DNA of 64,000 bases from Schlesneria sp. DSM 10557 (GTDB taxonomy: Bacteria > Planctomycetota > Planctomycetia > Planctomycetales > Planctomycetaceae). The notes under the pieces are model-generated. The model was not told the DNA's origin. It searched no databases and saw only the letters and a program-made list of their open reading frames with translations. Below are positions 47,478-56,960 of the stretch, piece by piece (position 1 is the stretch's first letter; every line of letters starts with the position of its first letter). The position numbers were made by a program, and so were the translations under genes. The stretch spans positions 6,533,001-6,597,000 of the forward strand of contig NZ_CP124747.1 in assembly GCF_041860085.1 (NCBI RefSeq), read 5' to 3'.

Positions 47478-49217
47478 CTAGCGGACAGCGCTCGCGGCCC
47501 AGATGGCCAGCTTCTCGCGGAAGATCTTGGAATTGTGACGAATGTCGACAGGGAAGTGAGGATGAAAGAGCATTGTGCGAATCGGCGTGGTCAGCTCAAA
47601 CTTTGCCCCGAGGTCCCGAAGCTCCGATAGCAGTTGGGTGTTCGTCCGCTTCTGGTCGTCACGTGACTGGAAGCGGGGATAACGTTCAATGCACAGGACT
47701 GGCTCGACGGTCCCCTGTTTTCGTACGCCCACCAGAGCCGTGCGGAACACGGCCGGGTGCTGGTTAAAAATTCCTTCGACCGGTTCTGTGAAGTAGGTCC
47801 GCGCGGGGGTGATCACCCGGTGCGACTTGCGGCCGCAGAACCAGAGTCGCCCCTGGGAATCGAAGTAACCAACGTCCCCCATGCGGTGCCGCATTCGTCC
47901 TGATTCCGGATCGCGGATTTTGGCCAGCGCAGTGAGATCGGGACGATTGTAGTATTCCTGTGTGACCATCGGTCCGTGGACGACGATCTCACCGATCTCG
48001 CCGGGCCGGACGCGGAGTTCGTCAGACCAGACGGGGATCGGTTCATCTGTAATTCTGATGATTTCGACGTGGATCGAAGGGACCGGTTTTCCGACACAGG
48101 TTCCCGCTCCTTGCGCGGTCAACTTCTGCGTCTCACCCAGGATTTCGTGGCTGCCGATCACGGCCACGGGCAGAGACTCTGTCGCACCATACGGCGTGAA
48201 AATTTGCGACTGAGGGAGTAAATACTTCGAGAAGCGTTCGAGGATCATGGGAGAGACAGGGGCTCCCGCCGATAGAACGCGGCGCAGCGACGGCCATTTC
48301 TCGATGACATCCGTCGTTTGCGCGTTCGAGGGGGTGTGGCCCTGTACCGCTGGCCTCCAGTCCCGTCCCACCCGATTCAGTAAAGCCGGCGAGCCGAAGA
48401 GGTTGTTAATCTGGAGCCTCTGAATCGGGCCGACGATTTCGGCCGGATTGACGCGGGCTGGTTTCGTGAAATCCATCCGCGGGACGACGGCCGTCATGCC
48501 AAGTGCCGGAGCAAAAAGAGCGAACAGCGGAAACGTGCAGAGATCGACTTCTCCCGGTTCGATCTGCAGAGCTGCTTTCAACGCCGCGACCTGGGCGGCA
48601 AAGTTTCCATGTGAGTAGACTGCCCCTTTAGGAACTCCCGTGCTGCCGCTGGTGAACAGGATCGCGGCGGTTTCATCTGCTTCTGTCGCGGCGGAGTGCC
48701 AGTCGGTCGCCCCTTCTTGCTGTGAGGACCGACGGGTACGTCCTTCGGCAGCGACCTCCTGCCACGTCCGCCCTGCCCATGCCAGTCGTCGTCCCACCGT
48801 CACCAGATGCTTAATCGACCCCTTTCCCCAACCGAACAGGACTCGCGCCAGATGGGCCTTCGTCACTCCGATGAACGCCTCTGGTCCGGCTTCGGCCAGA
48901 CACTTGCCGAGGTTTTTGATGCCGATCCCCGGATCAATCAGGACCGGAACGGCACCCGCTTTAAACAGGGCGAAGGTAAGTGTAAAGAACTCCAGCGAAG
49001 GAGGGACCATCAGTGCCGCTTTCACGCCACGTCCGATACCGATCCGCTCCAGTCCCATCGCCAGATCGTCGCTCTCCTGATCAAGTTGCTGATAGGTGTA
49101 GCTGGTGTACTGTGTCTCACCATTCGCGTCGCGGGAGGCAGGAAACCTGACCGCAATCTGATCGGGGCGCTGCTGAGCCATTTGTTTCAGGTGCGACGCA
49201 ATGTTGACGATCGGCAT
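47478..49217 (-). CDS. AMP-dependent acyl ligase, OleC-like
   Basis: 579 residues from ATG 49217 (AGGGG seven bases upstream; the frame opens at 49298). ANL-superfamily motifs include I-L-F-T-S-G-S-T-G-V-P-K-G near residue 188, T-P-Y-G-A-T-E-S-L-P and G-D-V-G-Y-F-D-S-Q-G-R-L-W-F-C-G-R-K-S-H-R. The segment F-P-L-F-A-L-F-A-P-A-L-G-M-T and the missing C-terminal adenylation Lys motif pattern fit OleC, the beta-lactone synthetase of olefin biosynthesis, better than standard acyl-CoA ligases. No oleA, oleB or oleD homologue lies beside it, so a general fatty-acid ligase role remains possible. Confidence 0.82.
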   Translation of the reverse strand: MPIVNIASHLKQMAQQRPDQIAVRFPASRDANGETQYTSYTYQQLDQESDDLAMGLERIGIGRGVKAALMVPPSLEFFTLTFALFKAGAVPVLIDPGIGIKNLGKCLAEAGPEAFIGVTKAHLARVLFGWGKGSIKHLVTVGRRLAWAGRTWQEVAAEGRTRRSSQQEGATDWHSAATEADETAAILFTSGSTGVPKGAVYSHGNFAAQVAALKAALQIEPGEVDLCTFPLFALFAPALGMTAVVPRMDFTKPARVNPAEIVGPIQRLQINNLFGSPALLNRVGRDWRPAVQGHTPSNAQTTDVIEKWPSLRRVLSAGAPVSPMILERFSKYLLPQSQIFTPYGATESLPVAVIGSHEILGETQKLTAQGAGTCVGKPVPSIHVEIIRITDEPIPVWSDELRVRPGEIGEIVVHGPMVTQEYYNRPDLTALAKIRDPESGRMRHRMGDVGYFDSQGRLWFCGRKSHRVITPARTYFTEPVEGIFNQHPAVFRTALVGVRKQGTVEPVLCIERYPRFQSRDDQKRTNTQLLSELRDLGAKFELTTPIRTMLFHPHFPVDIRHNSKIFREKLAIWAASAVR

Positions 49218-49459
49218 TGACCAACCCCTGAAGCAGACACTGTTCTGTGAGGACCTGACTGCACAGACCGGGGATCCCGTGATTCTGTCAGCACGCATGG
49301 AACAAGATGAGCAGCCTGTCGTGAATTTACCGGGGCTGCAAGCGAAGCGTTGAAGGACGCAGGACTGTCATGAATCGCCTGTTCTGTCGCCGGAAACGGC
49401 TGTTCTTCGAGATCTGTCGCTTTGCGTGACGCCAGCAGAGCGACCGATCTGCGATCAGA

Positions 49460-49500
49460 CGACAAGCCACACTGCCTTTAATGGGCGGTGTGGCTCGTCG
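49460..49500 (-). other. 17-bp stem-loop between gyrA and the OleC-like gene
   Basis: CGACAAGCCACACTGCC (49460-49476) and GGCGGTGTGGCTCGTCG (49484-49500) pair over 17 positions with two imperfect ones and loop TTTAATG. It lies ~90 bases after the gyrA stop. There is no following T-tract, so it is either a weak terminator or an mRNA-stabilising structure. Confidence 0.45.
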
Positions 49501-49592
49501 CATGCTGGAATCCACCTCGGTGACGGACCGAATCACAATGGGAAGCCACTAAGAGGCGGGCCGTCGGAGCGGTCCGATTACTTCTGATCCGT

Positions 49593-52472
49593 TTATTCCT
49601 GATCAGGGGAATCCGGCTGGGCCGCGTCGTTCGGGAGTGAAGGCGGAGCGACTTCTGGTGGTTTCGTTGCAGCAGCTTCAGCCTCATTCGCGACGGCGGC
49701 GGCAGCAGCACTCAGATCCGCAGGGATGCGAGCCATGCTGACCAGTTTATCACTCTCTTCCAGCCGAATAATTCTGACGCCCTGCGTATTGCGGCCAATC
49801 TCGTTGATATCTCCCGCACGAATACGCTGGATCTTGCCCGTTGCGGTCACCATCAGAACTTCGTCCTGCTCTGCCACCGCGAGGATCTTCACCGCGTTGC
49901 CGTTACGTTCCGTGGTCTTGATGTCCTTCACACCCATCCCGCCACGCTTTTGTCGGCGATACTGGTTTGAGGAGCCGACTGCTTCGTCACCCGATTCCAC
50001 TTCTTCAGAATCGGTCTCGGTATCTTCTGAGACGGTATCGTCTTCAGGGACTTCGTCCTCGGCAAGCGCCGCTTCATCGTCGAGAGGAGCATCAGAGGCA
50101 ACGTCGCTGGTCGTGGACAACGTGTCGTCTAAGGCCAGGCCGCCGATACCGATGGCAGTTCGCTTGCCGTAACCATTTTCGCAGACCGTCAGAAGACTCA
50201 TCGTCGGATCGGCGAGAACCATGCCGATGACCAGGTCGTCCTTCTTCAGACGGATGCCACGTACGCCGCTGGTATTGCGTCCCATGCTGCGGGCATCGGT
50301 TTCGGTGAAGCGGATCGCCATTCCCCTCTTGGTCGCGAGGAGCACATCTTCTTTCGGGGAGACGATCATCGCTTCGATCAACTGATCATTGTCACGCAGA
50401 TTGATGGCAATGATCCCCCCCTTCATGGGGCGCTTGTAGGCGGACAACGGTGTCTTTTTCACAACCCCGTTGCGGGTGGCCATGATCAGGAATCGCTCGT
50501 CATCAAATTCGCGTACGGCAACACAGCTGCTGATGCGATCCCCTTCCGGCAGGGCGAGCAGGTTGACCAGTGCACGTCCCTTGCTGGTGCGGTTCTGCAG
50601 CGGCAGGTTGTAGACCTTTTCCCACAGAACCTTCCCCTTGTCGGTGAAGAAGAGCAGCCAGGCATGGGTGCTTGCCACGAACAGGTGCTCAATCGCGTCT
50701 TCCTCATCGGCTTTCGCGCCGATGATTCCTTTGCCACCGCGATTCTGAGCCTGGTAGGTGTTGAGCTGCATGCGCTTGATGTAGCCACGCTGCGACAGCG
50801 TCACCACCATCGGCTCTTCGGCAATCAGGTCTTCCTGGTTGATGCCGCTGAGTTCCAGGTCGTTGATTTCGGTTCGCCGTTTGGTGGCATACTTGGCCTT
50901 GAGCGCCAGCATATCGTCCCGGACGACAGCCCGAATGTTGGCTTCGTCCGACAACAGGTACAGATGGCCTTTGATATCGGCCAGCAGTTTCGTGTGTTCT
51001 TCGTTCAGTTTTTCGCGTTCGAGATTGGCGAGCGAACCGAGCTGCATCGAGACGATGGCTTCCGCCTGATTGGCAGACAGAGAATAGCTCTCTTTTTCGC
51101 CGACTTCGCTCTGGTACATCTCGAAGCCGCTGTCACCCAGCGCCCGCTTGACCAGTGGCGCGGGAACCTGGATCAGTTGCAGACGATCTTTTGCTTCTGC
51201 ACGACTTGGCGAGTTGCGGATCGTCGAGATCACTTCGTCGAGGTTGATCTGGGCAATCAGCATCCCTTCGACGGTATGCTTTCGCTTGCGTGCTTCGCCC
51301 AGCAGGAATTCGGTACGACGACGCAGCACCGTGACGCGGTGTCGGATGAACTCGGCCAGCATCTCTTTCAGCGAGAGCAACTTTGGCCGGTTGCCAACCA
51401 GGGCTAGCAGGATGATGCTGACCGTCGACTGCAGTGGCGAGTACTGGAAAAGCTGGTTGAGGACGACCTCTTTGTCTTCCCCCCGTTTGACCGCGATATG
51501 CAGACGGGTTTGCCAGGCGGGCAACGTCCGGTCGGTCAAGTCGGTGACGCGGGCGATCCCCTTGATCCGATCGTCCTTGATGAGTTGCTCGATCTTCTCA
51601 CGAATTCGGTCGCGTGTCTCGAGATACGGGATCTCGGTCACTTCGATAACATCGGTGTTCTTTTCCGTGATGAACCTGGTGCGGGCCCGCAGCACGATCG
51701 TGGATCGGCCGGTGAGGTAGGCCTGACGAATGCCCAGGCGACCGCAGATCACACCGCCGGTGGGGAAGTCGGGACCGGGCATGCATTCGATGATCTCGTC
51801 GAGTGTGCATTCGGGGTCATCGATCAGTCGAACAACAGCGTCGCAAACTTCACCCAGGTTGTGGGGCGGAATGCTGGTTGCCATCCCGACCGCAATTCCG
51901 TTCGACCCATTGACGATCAGGTTGGGAAAGCGGGACGGAAGGACGACCGGTTCCCGGTTTCGCTGGTCGTACGTGAGCACATAGTCGACCGTATCACGCT
52001 TCAGGTCGTCCAGCATTTCGGACGCGACGGCCGAGAGTCGAGCTTCGGTATACCGCATTGCCGCAGGAGGCATCCCTGCGAGAGAACCGAAGTTCCCCTG
52101 CTTGTCGATCAGTACGTCACGAACGTTCCAGCTTTGCGCCATTCGGACGAGGGTTGGATAGATCGATCCATCACCGTGGGGATGGTAGTTACCGCTGGTA
52201 TCACCGCAGATTTTTGCACATTTGACTCGACCCGAGTTCGGACCGAGATTCAAATCGTTCATCGCGACAAGAATACGCCGCTGCGAAGGCTTCAGACCGT
52301 CGCGAACATCGGGCAAGGCGCGGCTGATGATGACCGACATGGCATACGTGACGTAGCTCGTCCGCATCTCATCCTGAATCGCGATATCCTGTACGCGATC
52401 ATTCGTGCCATGGGAGGTCAGAGGATCAAGGGGCAGATCTGAGCCGTCAGGAGTTCCGTCGCCAGTAGCCAA
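49593..52472 (-). CDS. gyrA: DNA gyrase subunit A
   Basis: 959 residues from TTG 52472, eight bases after GAGGA (TTG 52487 opens the frame but has no such spacing). Catalytic Tyr 141 sits in A-A-M-R-Y-T-E. The breakage-reunion domain, coiled coil and C-terminal pinwheel are complete, with GyrA-box Q-N-R-G-G-K-G (standard QRRGGKG) near 573. Between blades there is a ~60-residue acidic insert (about 785-845, rich in D/E/S). The quinolone-contact positions are Gly 102 and Pro 106, where E. coli has Ser83 and Asp87. GyrA with GyrB introduces negative supercoils; gyrB is not in this window. The upstream gap 52488-52847 holds nothing recognised beyond its promoter. Confidence 0.97.
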   Translation of the reverse strand: MATGDGTPDGSDLPLDPLTSHGTNDRVQDIAIQDEMRTSYVTYAMSVIISRALPDVRDGLKPSQRRILVAMNDLNLGPNSGRVKCAKICGDTSGNYHPHGDGSIYPTLVRMAQSWNVRDVLIDKQGNFGSLAGMPPAAMRYTEARLSAVASEMLDDLKRDTVDYVLTYDQRNREPVVLPSRFPNLIVNGSNGIAVGMATSIPPHNLGEVCDAVVRLIDDPECTLDEIIECMPGPDFPTGGVICGRLGIRQAYLTGRSTIVLRARTRFITEKNTDVIEVTEIPYLETRDRIREKIEQLIKDDRIKGIARVTDLTDRTLPAWQTRLHIAVKRGEDKEVVLNQLFQYSPLQSTVSIILLALVGNRPKLLSLKEMLAEFIRHRVTVLRRRTEFLLGEARKRKHTVEGMLIAQINLDEVISTIRNSPSRAEAKDRLQLIQVPAPLVKRALGDSGFEMYQSEVGEKESYSLSANQAEAIVSMQLGSLANLEREKLNEEHTKLLADIKGHLYLLSDEANIRAVVRDDMLALKAKYATKRRTEINDLELSGINQEDLIAEEPMVVTLSQRGYIKRMQLNTYQAQNRGGKGIIGAKADEEDAIEHLFVASTHAWLLFFTDKGKVLWEKVYNLPLQNRTSKGRALVNLLALPEGDRISSCVAVREFDDERFLIMATRNGVVKKTPLSAYKRPMKGGIIAINLRDNDQLIEAMIVSPKEDVLLATKRGMAIRFTETDARSMGRNTSGVRGIRLKKDDLVIGMVLADPTMSLLTVCENGYGKRTAIGIGGLALDDTLSTTSDVASDAPLDDEAALAEDEVPEDDTVSEDTETDSEEVESGDEAVGSSNQYRRQKRGGMGVKDIKTTERNGNAVKILAVAEQDEVLMVTATGKIQRIRAGDINEIGRNTQGVRIIRLEESDKLVSMARIPADLSAAAAAVANEAEAAATKPPEVAPPSLPNDAAQPDSPDQE

Positions 52473-52847
52473 TCGTGAATTCCTCAAATGGAACGAGGTT
52501 TATCTGACCGTGACTCGATTTGATCGAGCGGAACGCCCCAGAAAACTCGTTCCGGAAAGGTCGTAGGCACCGCAGTTGCGCAATGCCATCTCATGCACTT
52601 TGTAAGAGGAAAATGATACTCTTTTTGAGCGATGATCTCAACTCAGCCGATCTGTTCTCAACTGCATTTTACGCAATAAAAAATGAGGTTTTTCAGCGAC
52701 GGGGGCAGCCTTGGAAAGGTGCTTTCGGGAAGCCAGAACTAGTCCCTCAAAACGGATGGCGTCGACCGGTGAAGGGACAGCGAAGTGACCTTCCAGAAAT
52801 GCGGCCGTGGCATTCATGAGGGCCCCTGCCACGTCATGAGCCAGCCT

Positions 52848-53324
52848 CTACCAGCCCGCGGGAGTTCCCCAGACTCCGGGAGTGATCAATTCGACGGAAT
52901 TCCCTGCGGGGTCTCGCAGGTAGAGCGAGATTCCTCCCTTCGGCCAATGGTGCTCTTTCTCGATCTCAATCTCGTGCGCCTGGAGTTTCGCCCGCCACGC
53001 ATCCAGAGTCTCGTGCCGCACTCCAAACGCGACGTGTCCCGGCCCGGTCGCTCCGTGCGGGGGAAAGACATGCCCCTGCAATGTCGTCTGGGGATTGAAA
53101 ACCAGAAGGACGCTTGATGGCCCTGCAGCGAAGAAGACGTGGCGTCCTAGTTCCTTCGCCATCACCGGAAGGTTCATTACGTCGGTATAGAAGCGTTCCA
53201 GCTCGTCGAGGCAATCGCCGTAGATCGCGGTTTCGACAATTGTTTCGATGGACAGTTTGCACGGAGGACTGTCCGTCCCGCTGTTTTCGACGGAGTGGCT
53301 GGATTGCTCGCTCGATGGACTCAT
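52848..53324 (-). CDS. VOC/glyoxalase-fold protein
   Basis: 158 residues from ATG 53324 (GTG 53327 is adjacent). After a ~25-residue leader comes a vicinal-oxygen-chelate domain: E-T-A-I-Y-G-D-C-L-D-E-L-E-R-F-Y-T-D-V-M-N-L, then P-G-H-V-A-F-G-V and Y-L-R-D-P-A-G-N-S-V-E-L-I-T. The His and final Glu are metal-ligand positions of the family (glyoxalase, dioxygenases, bleomycin-binding). The reaction cannot be assigned. It stands between gyrA and the htrA terminator. Confidence 0.82.
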   Translation of the reverse strand: MSPSSEQSSHSVENSGTDSPPCKLSIETIVETAIYGDCLDELERFYTDVMNLPVMAKELGRHVFFAAGPSSVLLVFNPQTTLQGHVFPPHGATGPGHVAFGVRHETLDAWRAKLQAHEIEIEKEHHWPKGGISLYLRDPAGNSVELITPGVWGTPAGW

Positions 53325-53474
53325 CACATCAACCCATTCTTCAATTCAGGCGTGACGGCTCGGTTTTATCACAGCAGGGATCCGTGCACCGGACGGGTAA
53401 CCACGTTCCACTGCGGTGCGGATCCGTCAGTCCCATTCTACAGGTCGGAACAAACGAAGAAGCACAGGCCAACG

Positions 53475-53512
53475 AAAAAAGGCGGAAGAACCACTTGTGT
53501 CCTTCCGCCTTT
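53475..53512 (-). terminator. Rho-independent terminator of htrA
   Basis: AAAGGCGGAAG (53478-53488) and CTTCCGCCTTT (53502-53512) form an 11-bp stem with a 13-base loop. On the minus strand the hairpin runs into TTTTTTCGTT. It lies ~125 bases after the htrA stop and shares the T6-CGTT tail with the terminators at 19577 and 58613. Confidence 0.8.
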
Positions 53513-53636
53513 CACGCTCCCTGTGCAGGGAAACCTGGGGCTTGCAGGCCCCCAGACGTCACTCGTGCAGGTGACGCTTAACTTCCAAGGAAGCGTTCGG
53601 CCACCGTAGCCTGCATTTCGTCATCCGTCACAGCGA

Positions 53637-55178
53637 TCAGTTTTCCGTCTTCAAGACGACGAACCGCGAGTTCTTTCCGTCCGAAACCAGCAGCAACATC
53701 GATTTGGCATCTTTTTCATTGCTCAAGATTTCGTTGAACTCTTCGGCCGACTGAACCTTCTTGCGGTTGATCTGCTGAATCAGCATGCCTGGTTCCAGGC
53801 CCGCGTCACTCGCTGCAGAACCGGGCGTCACTTCGGTGATCACAACGCCCGAGTCTTCGGAGTAGCCAAACTTCTTCGCCAGGTCAGACGTCAGTGGCTG
53901 AACCGAGAAGCCCCAGGGGTTAGCCGACTTCTGCGTTTCCTTCACCGCTGCGGTCGTTGCGGACTCAGGAAGCTTGTCCAGCGTGACGGGCACCGTAATT
54001 CGCTGGCCATCCCGGAGCACCGTCAGATTGACCTGAGATCCTGGTGCCCGCATTGCGATGGAGTTTCGGAATGAAGCTGCCTCCTGAACCACTTTTCCGT
54101 CGAGTTCGACGATCACGTCCGCTTGTTTCAGGCCAGCCTTTTCACCCGGAGCACCCTTCTGGACATCTCCAATCAACACACCGTGTGGGTCATCCAGCCC
54201 GAACTGTTCGGCAAGATCCTGATTCAAGGCCTGAATCCGGACCCCCATGTAGCCACGAACAACGGTCCCGTGATCCCGAATCTGTTCGTAGACCTGCTTG
54301 GCCATGTCAATGGGGATGGCGAATCCCAGTCCCACCGAACCCCCGGACCGGCTGAAGATCGCGGTGTTGATGCCAATCGCTTCGCCTCGCAGATTGACCA
54401 GCGGTCCACCCGAGTTACCGGGGTTGATCGCTGCATCCGTCTGGATGAAGTTTTCGTAGTTGTTGATCCCCACGCTGTTTCGACCCACGGCACTGACAAT
54501 CCCTGCGGTCAGGGTGTGCGTCAGTCCGAAAGGAGCTCCTGAAGCGAGGACCCACTCACCCACTTCGGTCGTGGACGAATCCCCCAGTGGAAGTGTTGGC
54601 AGGTTCTTGCCATCGACTTTGATGACCGCGACGTCGCTTTGAGGATCACTACCAATGACCTTGGCGAGCATTTCCCGGCCGTCATGGAATCGGACAGTCA
54701 CCTTGCTGGCGTCACCCACCACGTGGTGGTTCGTCAGGATGAAGCCTTCGGGAGACACAACGAATCCTGAACCCTGGCCGACAACCGGATTCTTCGGACC
54801 TGGCAACTGTCGCTGCCGCAGTCCTTCGGGAATCCGGTCGCCGAAGAACCGCTTCATCAACTCATCGTTGAGGGGGTTGGATGAGTCATCTGGAGCGGAA
54901 CCCAGGACGTCGGGGCCAGATTTCTTTTCGACCTTGAGTGAGACCACTGCCGGAGTAAGGCGCTTGGCGATTGCTGAAAAAGCCTGCCCGGACTGTTCCA
55001 GGTTCTGGATCGCTTTCTCGGAACTGGAGGCGGAAACGGCCCCCTTCTCGGGGTTGGCTGCGACATGAGGAGGTGTCGCCAATGCCATATATCCAAGGCC
55101 TCCGAACAAAAGTGTGCCGGCGATCGTCAGGCGACTCGCGAGATTCGCGTTTTTGATTGTCAAACATCGTTCTTCCAT
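53637..55178 (-). CDS. htrA: periplasmic HtrA/DegP-type serine protease with two PDZ domains
   Basis: 513 residues from ATG 55178, chosen for GGGAGG seven bases upstream and the signal sequence LTIAGTLLFGGLGYMALA; the open frame extends to 55292. The catalytic triad is His152 (L-T-N-H-H-V-V), Asp182 (Q-S-D-V-A-V-I-K) and Ser256 (G-N-S-G-G-P-L-V-N). PDZ1 starts near G-Y-M-G-V-R-I-Q and PDZ2 near G-F-S-V-Q-P-L. DegP-type proteases degrade or hold misfolded envelope proteins. A sigma54-type promoter lies at 55262-55276, and the NtrC-type regulator gene is immediately upstream, so stress-induced control by that two-component system is likely. It has its own terminator. Confidence 0.94.
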   Translation of the reverse strand: MEERCLTIKNANLASRLTIAGTLLFGGLGYMALATPPHVAANPEKGAVSASSSEKAIQNLEQSGQAFSAIAKRLTPAVVSLKVEKKSGPDVLGSAPDDSSNPLNDELMKRFFGDRIPEGLRQRQLPGPKNPVVGQGSGFVVSPEGFILTNHHVVGDASKVTVRFHDGREMLAKVIGSDPQSDVAVIKVDGKNLPTLPLGDSSTTEVGEWVLASGAPFGLTHTLTAGIVSAVGRNSVGINNYENFIQTDAAINPGNSGGPLVNLRGEAIGINTAIFSRSGGSVGLGFAIPIDMAKQVYEQIRDHGTVVRGYMGVRIQALNQDLAEQFGLDDPHGVLIGDVQKGAPGEKAGLKQADVIVELDGKVVQEAASFRNSIAMRAPGSQVNLTVLRDGQRITVPVTLDKLPESATTAAVKETQKSANPWGFSVQPLTSDLAKKFGYSEDSGVVITEVTPGSAASDAGLEPGMLIQQINRKKVQSAEEFNEILSNEKDAKSMLLLVSDGKNSRFVVLKTEN

Positions 55179-55261
55179 AATTGCACCTCCCGTTGAATTG
55201 TTGAGACAAGCCTCCCAACAGTTCGTTTCACACGACGAACTTGATGGCGAATGGGGTATTC

Positions 55262-55276
55262 GCAAGTGGAATGCCA
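55262..55276 (-). promoter_or_regulatory. sigma54 (-24/-12) promoter of htrA
   Basis: The minus strand reads TGGCATTCCACTTGC: the invariant GG and GC are separated by exactly ten bases and match consensus TGGCAC-N5-TTGC at all but one position. An A8 tract lies just upstream (55282-55289). The predicted transcript would start near 55250, giving a ~70-base leader before ATG 55178. Confidence 0.65.
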
Positions 55277-55418
55277 GAAGATTTTTTTTCAACTTCTTCG
55301 AACGTCAGCAAAAATAATTGGCTTGTAAGTCATTGCTGCACAAGGAGTTCAAGAGATGCCGAAAAAGAGGATGCCGCGATCGACTGGGCGAAAGGGCGTC
55401 GCGGGCCCGTGTTGCCAC

Positions 55419-55451
55419 GGGGCATTGTGCCCCAGCGGGGAATTCTGCCCC
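55419..55451. promoter_or_regulatory. paired palindromic enhancer-like sites upstream of htrA
   Basis: Two 15-bp inverted repeats, GGGGCATTGTGCCCC (55419-55433) and GGGGAATTCTGCCCC (55437-55451), share GGGG-N-ATT-N-TGCCCC and are spaced 18 bp centre to centre. They lie ~145-190 bp upstream of the -24/-12 element, the usual distance for an activator of sigma54 holoenzyme. They also lie between the regulator's stop and htrA, so a role in termination is an alternative. Confidence 0.55.
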
Positions 55452-55580
55452 GGGGGCGCGCCTGGAACATGGGAGCGTTTGCTGACTGAACTCGGGTGAC
55501 GACAGGAATGCGGCTCGCTGTCGTGTGTTGACTGTCAGGAGAACCGTGCGGGTTACCGACAAGATCGGCCAGAGGGATTG

Positions 55581-56960
55581 TCAGACCGTGGCGTCTTCCG
55601 GAGAGTCGTCCCCCATCTGCTTGAGCTTTCGGTAAAGCGTCTTTCGGTCGAACCCCAGGACCTGGGCAGCCGTGGTCCGGTTCCCTCGCGTCGCTTTCAG
55701 GACGTGACGAATGTAGCGTCGTTCGACCTCTTCCATCGTCAGCAGTTCACTTGGATTATCTCCCCCCAGCTCCAGTTGAGAACCCTGATAGTTACGGATC
55801 TTGTCAGGCAGGTCATCGACGGCAATCCGATCGAACCGCGCCAGGGCAACCGCTCGCTCGATCGCGTTTCTCAGTTCTCGAACATTGCCCGGCCAGGAGT
55901 AGTCCATCAATTTCTTTGCGGTGGCGTCAGAGAGCCCCACCACCTGCTTGCCGTTCGCGCTGGCGAACTGCTGAAGGTAGTGCTGTGAGAGTAACAGGAT
56001 GTCGGTCCCGCGAGCCCGCAGCGGCGGGAGTTTGATCTGGATGACATTCACCCGAAAGTACAGATCTTCCCGGAAACGCTTTTCTTCGACGGCCGTTTCC
56101 AGGTCACGGTTGGTGGCCGCGATCAGGCGAACATCGAAAGGGATCTCCTTTTCGCTGCCGATTGGTCTGACGGTTCGCTCTTCCAGAGCCCGTAACAGCT
56201 TCGGCTGAAGTGTGAGGGGAAATTCTCCCAGCTCATCCAGGAACAGTGTTCCGCCATCGGCCTGAACGAACAGGCCACGCTGGTCTGAGACGGCATCGGT
56301 GAAAGCACCTCGCTTGTGACCGAACAGTTCGCTTTCCAGCAGAGATTCGGGCAAGGCTGCACAGTTGATCGCCACGAACGGTTTGGACTGGCGTCGGCTT
56401 TGCTCATGCAGGGCCCGCGCCACCAGCTCTTTTCCCGTGCCGCTTTCACCGGTGATGAGTACCGACGCATCCGTGCCGGAGACGCGCCTCAGGTCCTCAA
56501 ACAATCGCTGCATCGCGGTGCTTTCCCCCAGCAGTTTCGAGAATCGGCCGGATTGCTGCACGCGATCGCTCAGCACGCGTACCTGCTCTGACAGTGAGCG
56601 ATGCTGGATGGCGCGATCAATCCGCAGAGCAAGAATGTCCAGTTCTACGGGCTTACTGACAAAGTCATAAGCCCCCACACGCATGGCTGCGACGGCGGTT
56701 TCCAGGCTTCCGAAAGCGGTCATGACGATCACGGGGATGTCAGGACGGTTGGCCACGATCCGTTCGCACAACGAGAGTCCGTTCATTCCCGGCATCTGCA
56801 GGTCGGTCAGGACCACATCGAACGGTCCGGCTTCGATCTCGCGCAGTGCGTTGCTGGCGGACGTGGTCCACTTGGCAGAAAATCCGCGTGAACTCAGATC
56901 CGCTTCGATCAATTCACACATGCTCTGGTCGTCATCGACGATCATCACTCGGCCGGGCAT
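55581..56960 (-). CDS. sigma54-dependent response regulator, NtrC family
   Basis: 459 residues. A receiver domain (1-120) has phospho-acceptor Asp53 (V-L-T-D-L-Q-M-P-G). The AAA+ domain has Walker A G-E-S-G-T-G-K-E at 171-178, the sigma54-contact loop G-A-F-T-D-A at 218-223 (canonical GAFTGA has G for D) and D-E-L-G-E-F. A Fis-type helix-turn-helix ends the protein (GNRTTAAQVLGFDRKTLYRKL). When phosphorylated such proteins bind enhancers and drive open-complex formation at -24/-12 promoters. The start overlaps the histidine kinase gene by 16 bases, so the pair is translationally coupled. htrA is the nearest candidate target. Confidence 0.95.
   Translation of the reverse strand: MPGRVMIVDDDQSMCELIEADLSSRGFSAKWTTSASNALREIEAGPFDVVLTDLQMPGMNGLSLCERIVANRPDIPVIVMTAFGSLETAVAAMRVGAYDFVSKPVELDILALRIDRAIQHRSLSEQVRVLSDRVQQSGRFSKLLGESTAMQRLFEDLRRVSGTDASVLITGESGTGKELVARALHEQSRRQSKPFVAINCAALPESLLESELFGHKRGAFTDAVSDQRGLFVQADGGTLFLDELGEFPLTLQPKLLRALEERTVRPIGSEKEIPFDVRLIAATNRDLETAVEEKRFREDLYFRVNVIQIKLPPLRARGTDILLLSQHYLQQFASANGKQVVGLSDATAKKLMDYSWPGNVRELRNAIERAVALARFDRIAVDDLPDKIRNYQGSQLELGGDNPSELLTMEEVERRYIRHVLKATRGNRTTAAQVLGFDRKTLYRKLKQMGDDSPEDATV

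Noticed and set aside
51498..52442. 314-residue plus-strand frame opposite gyrA
   Set aside because: Antisense to the conserved gyrase breakage-reunion domain; no independent evidence.
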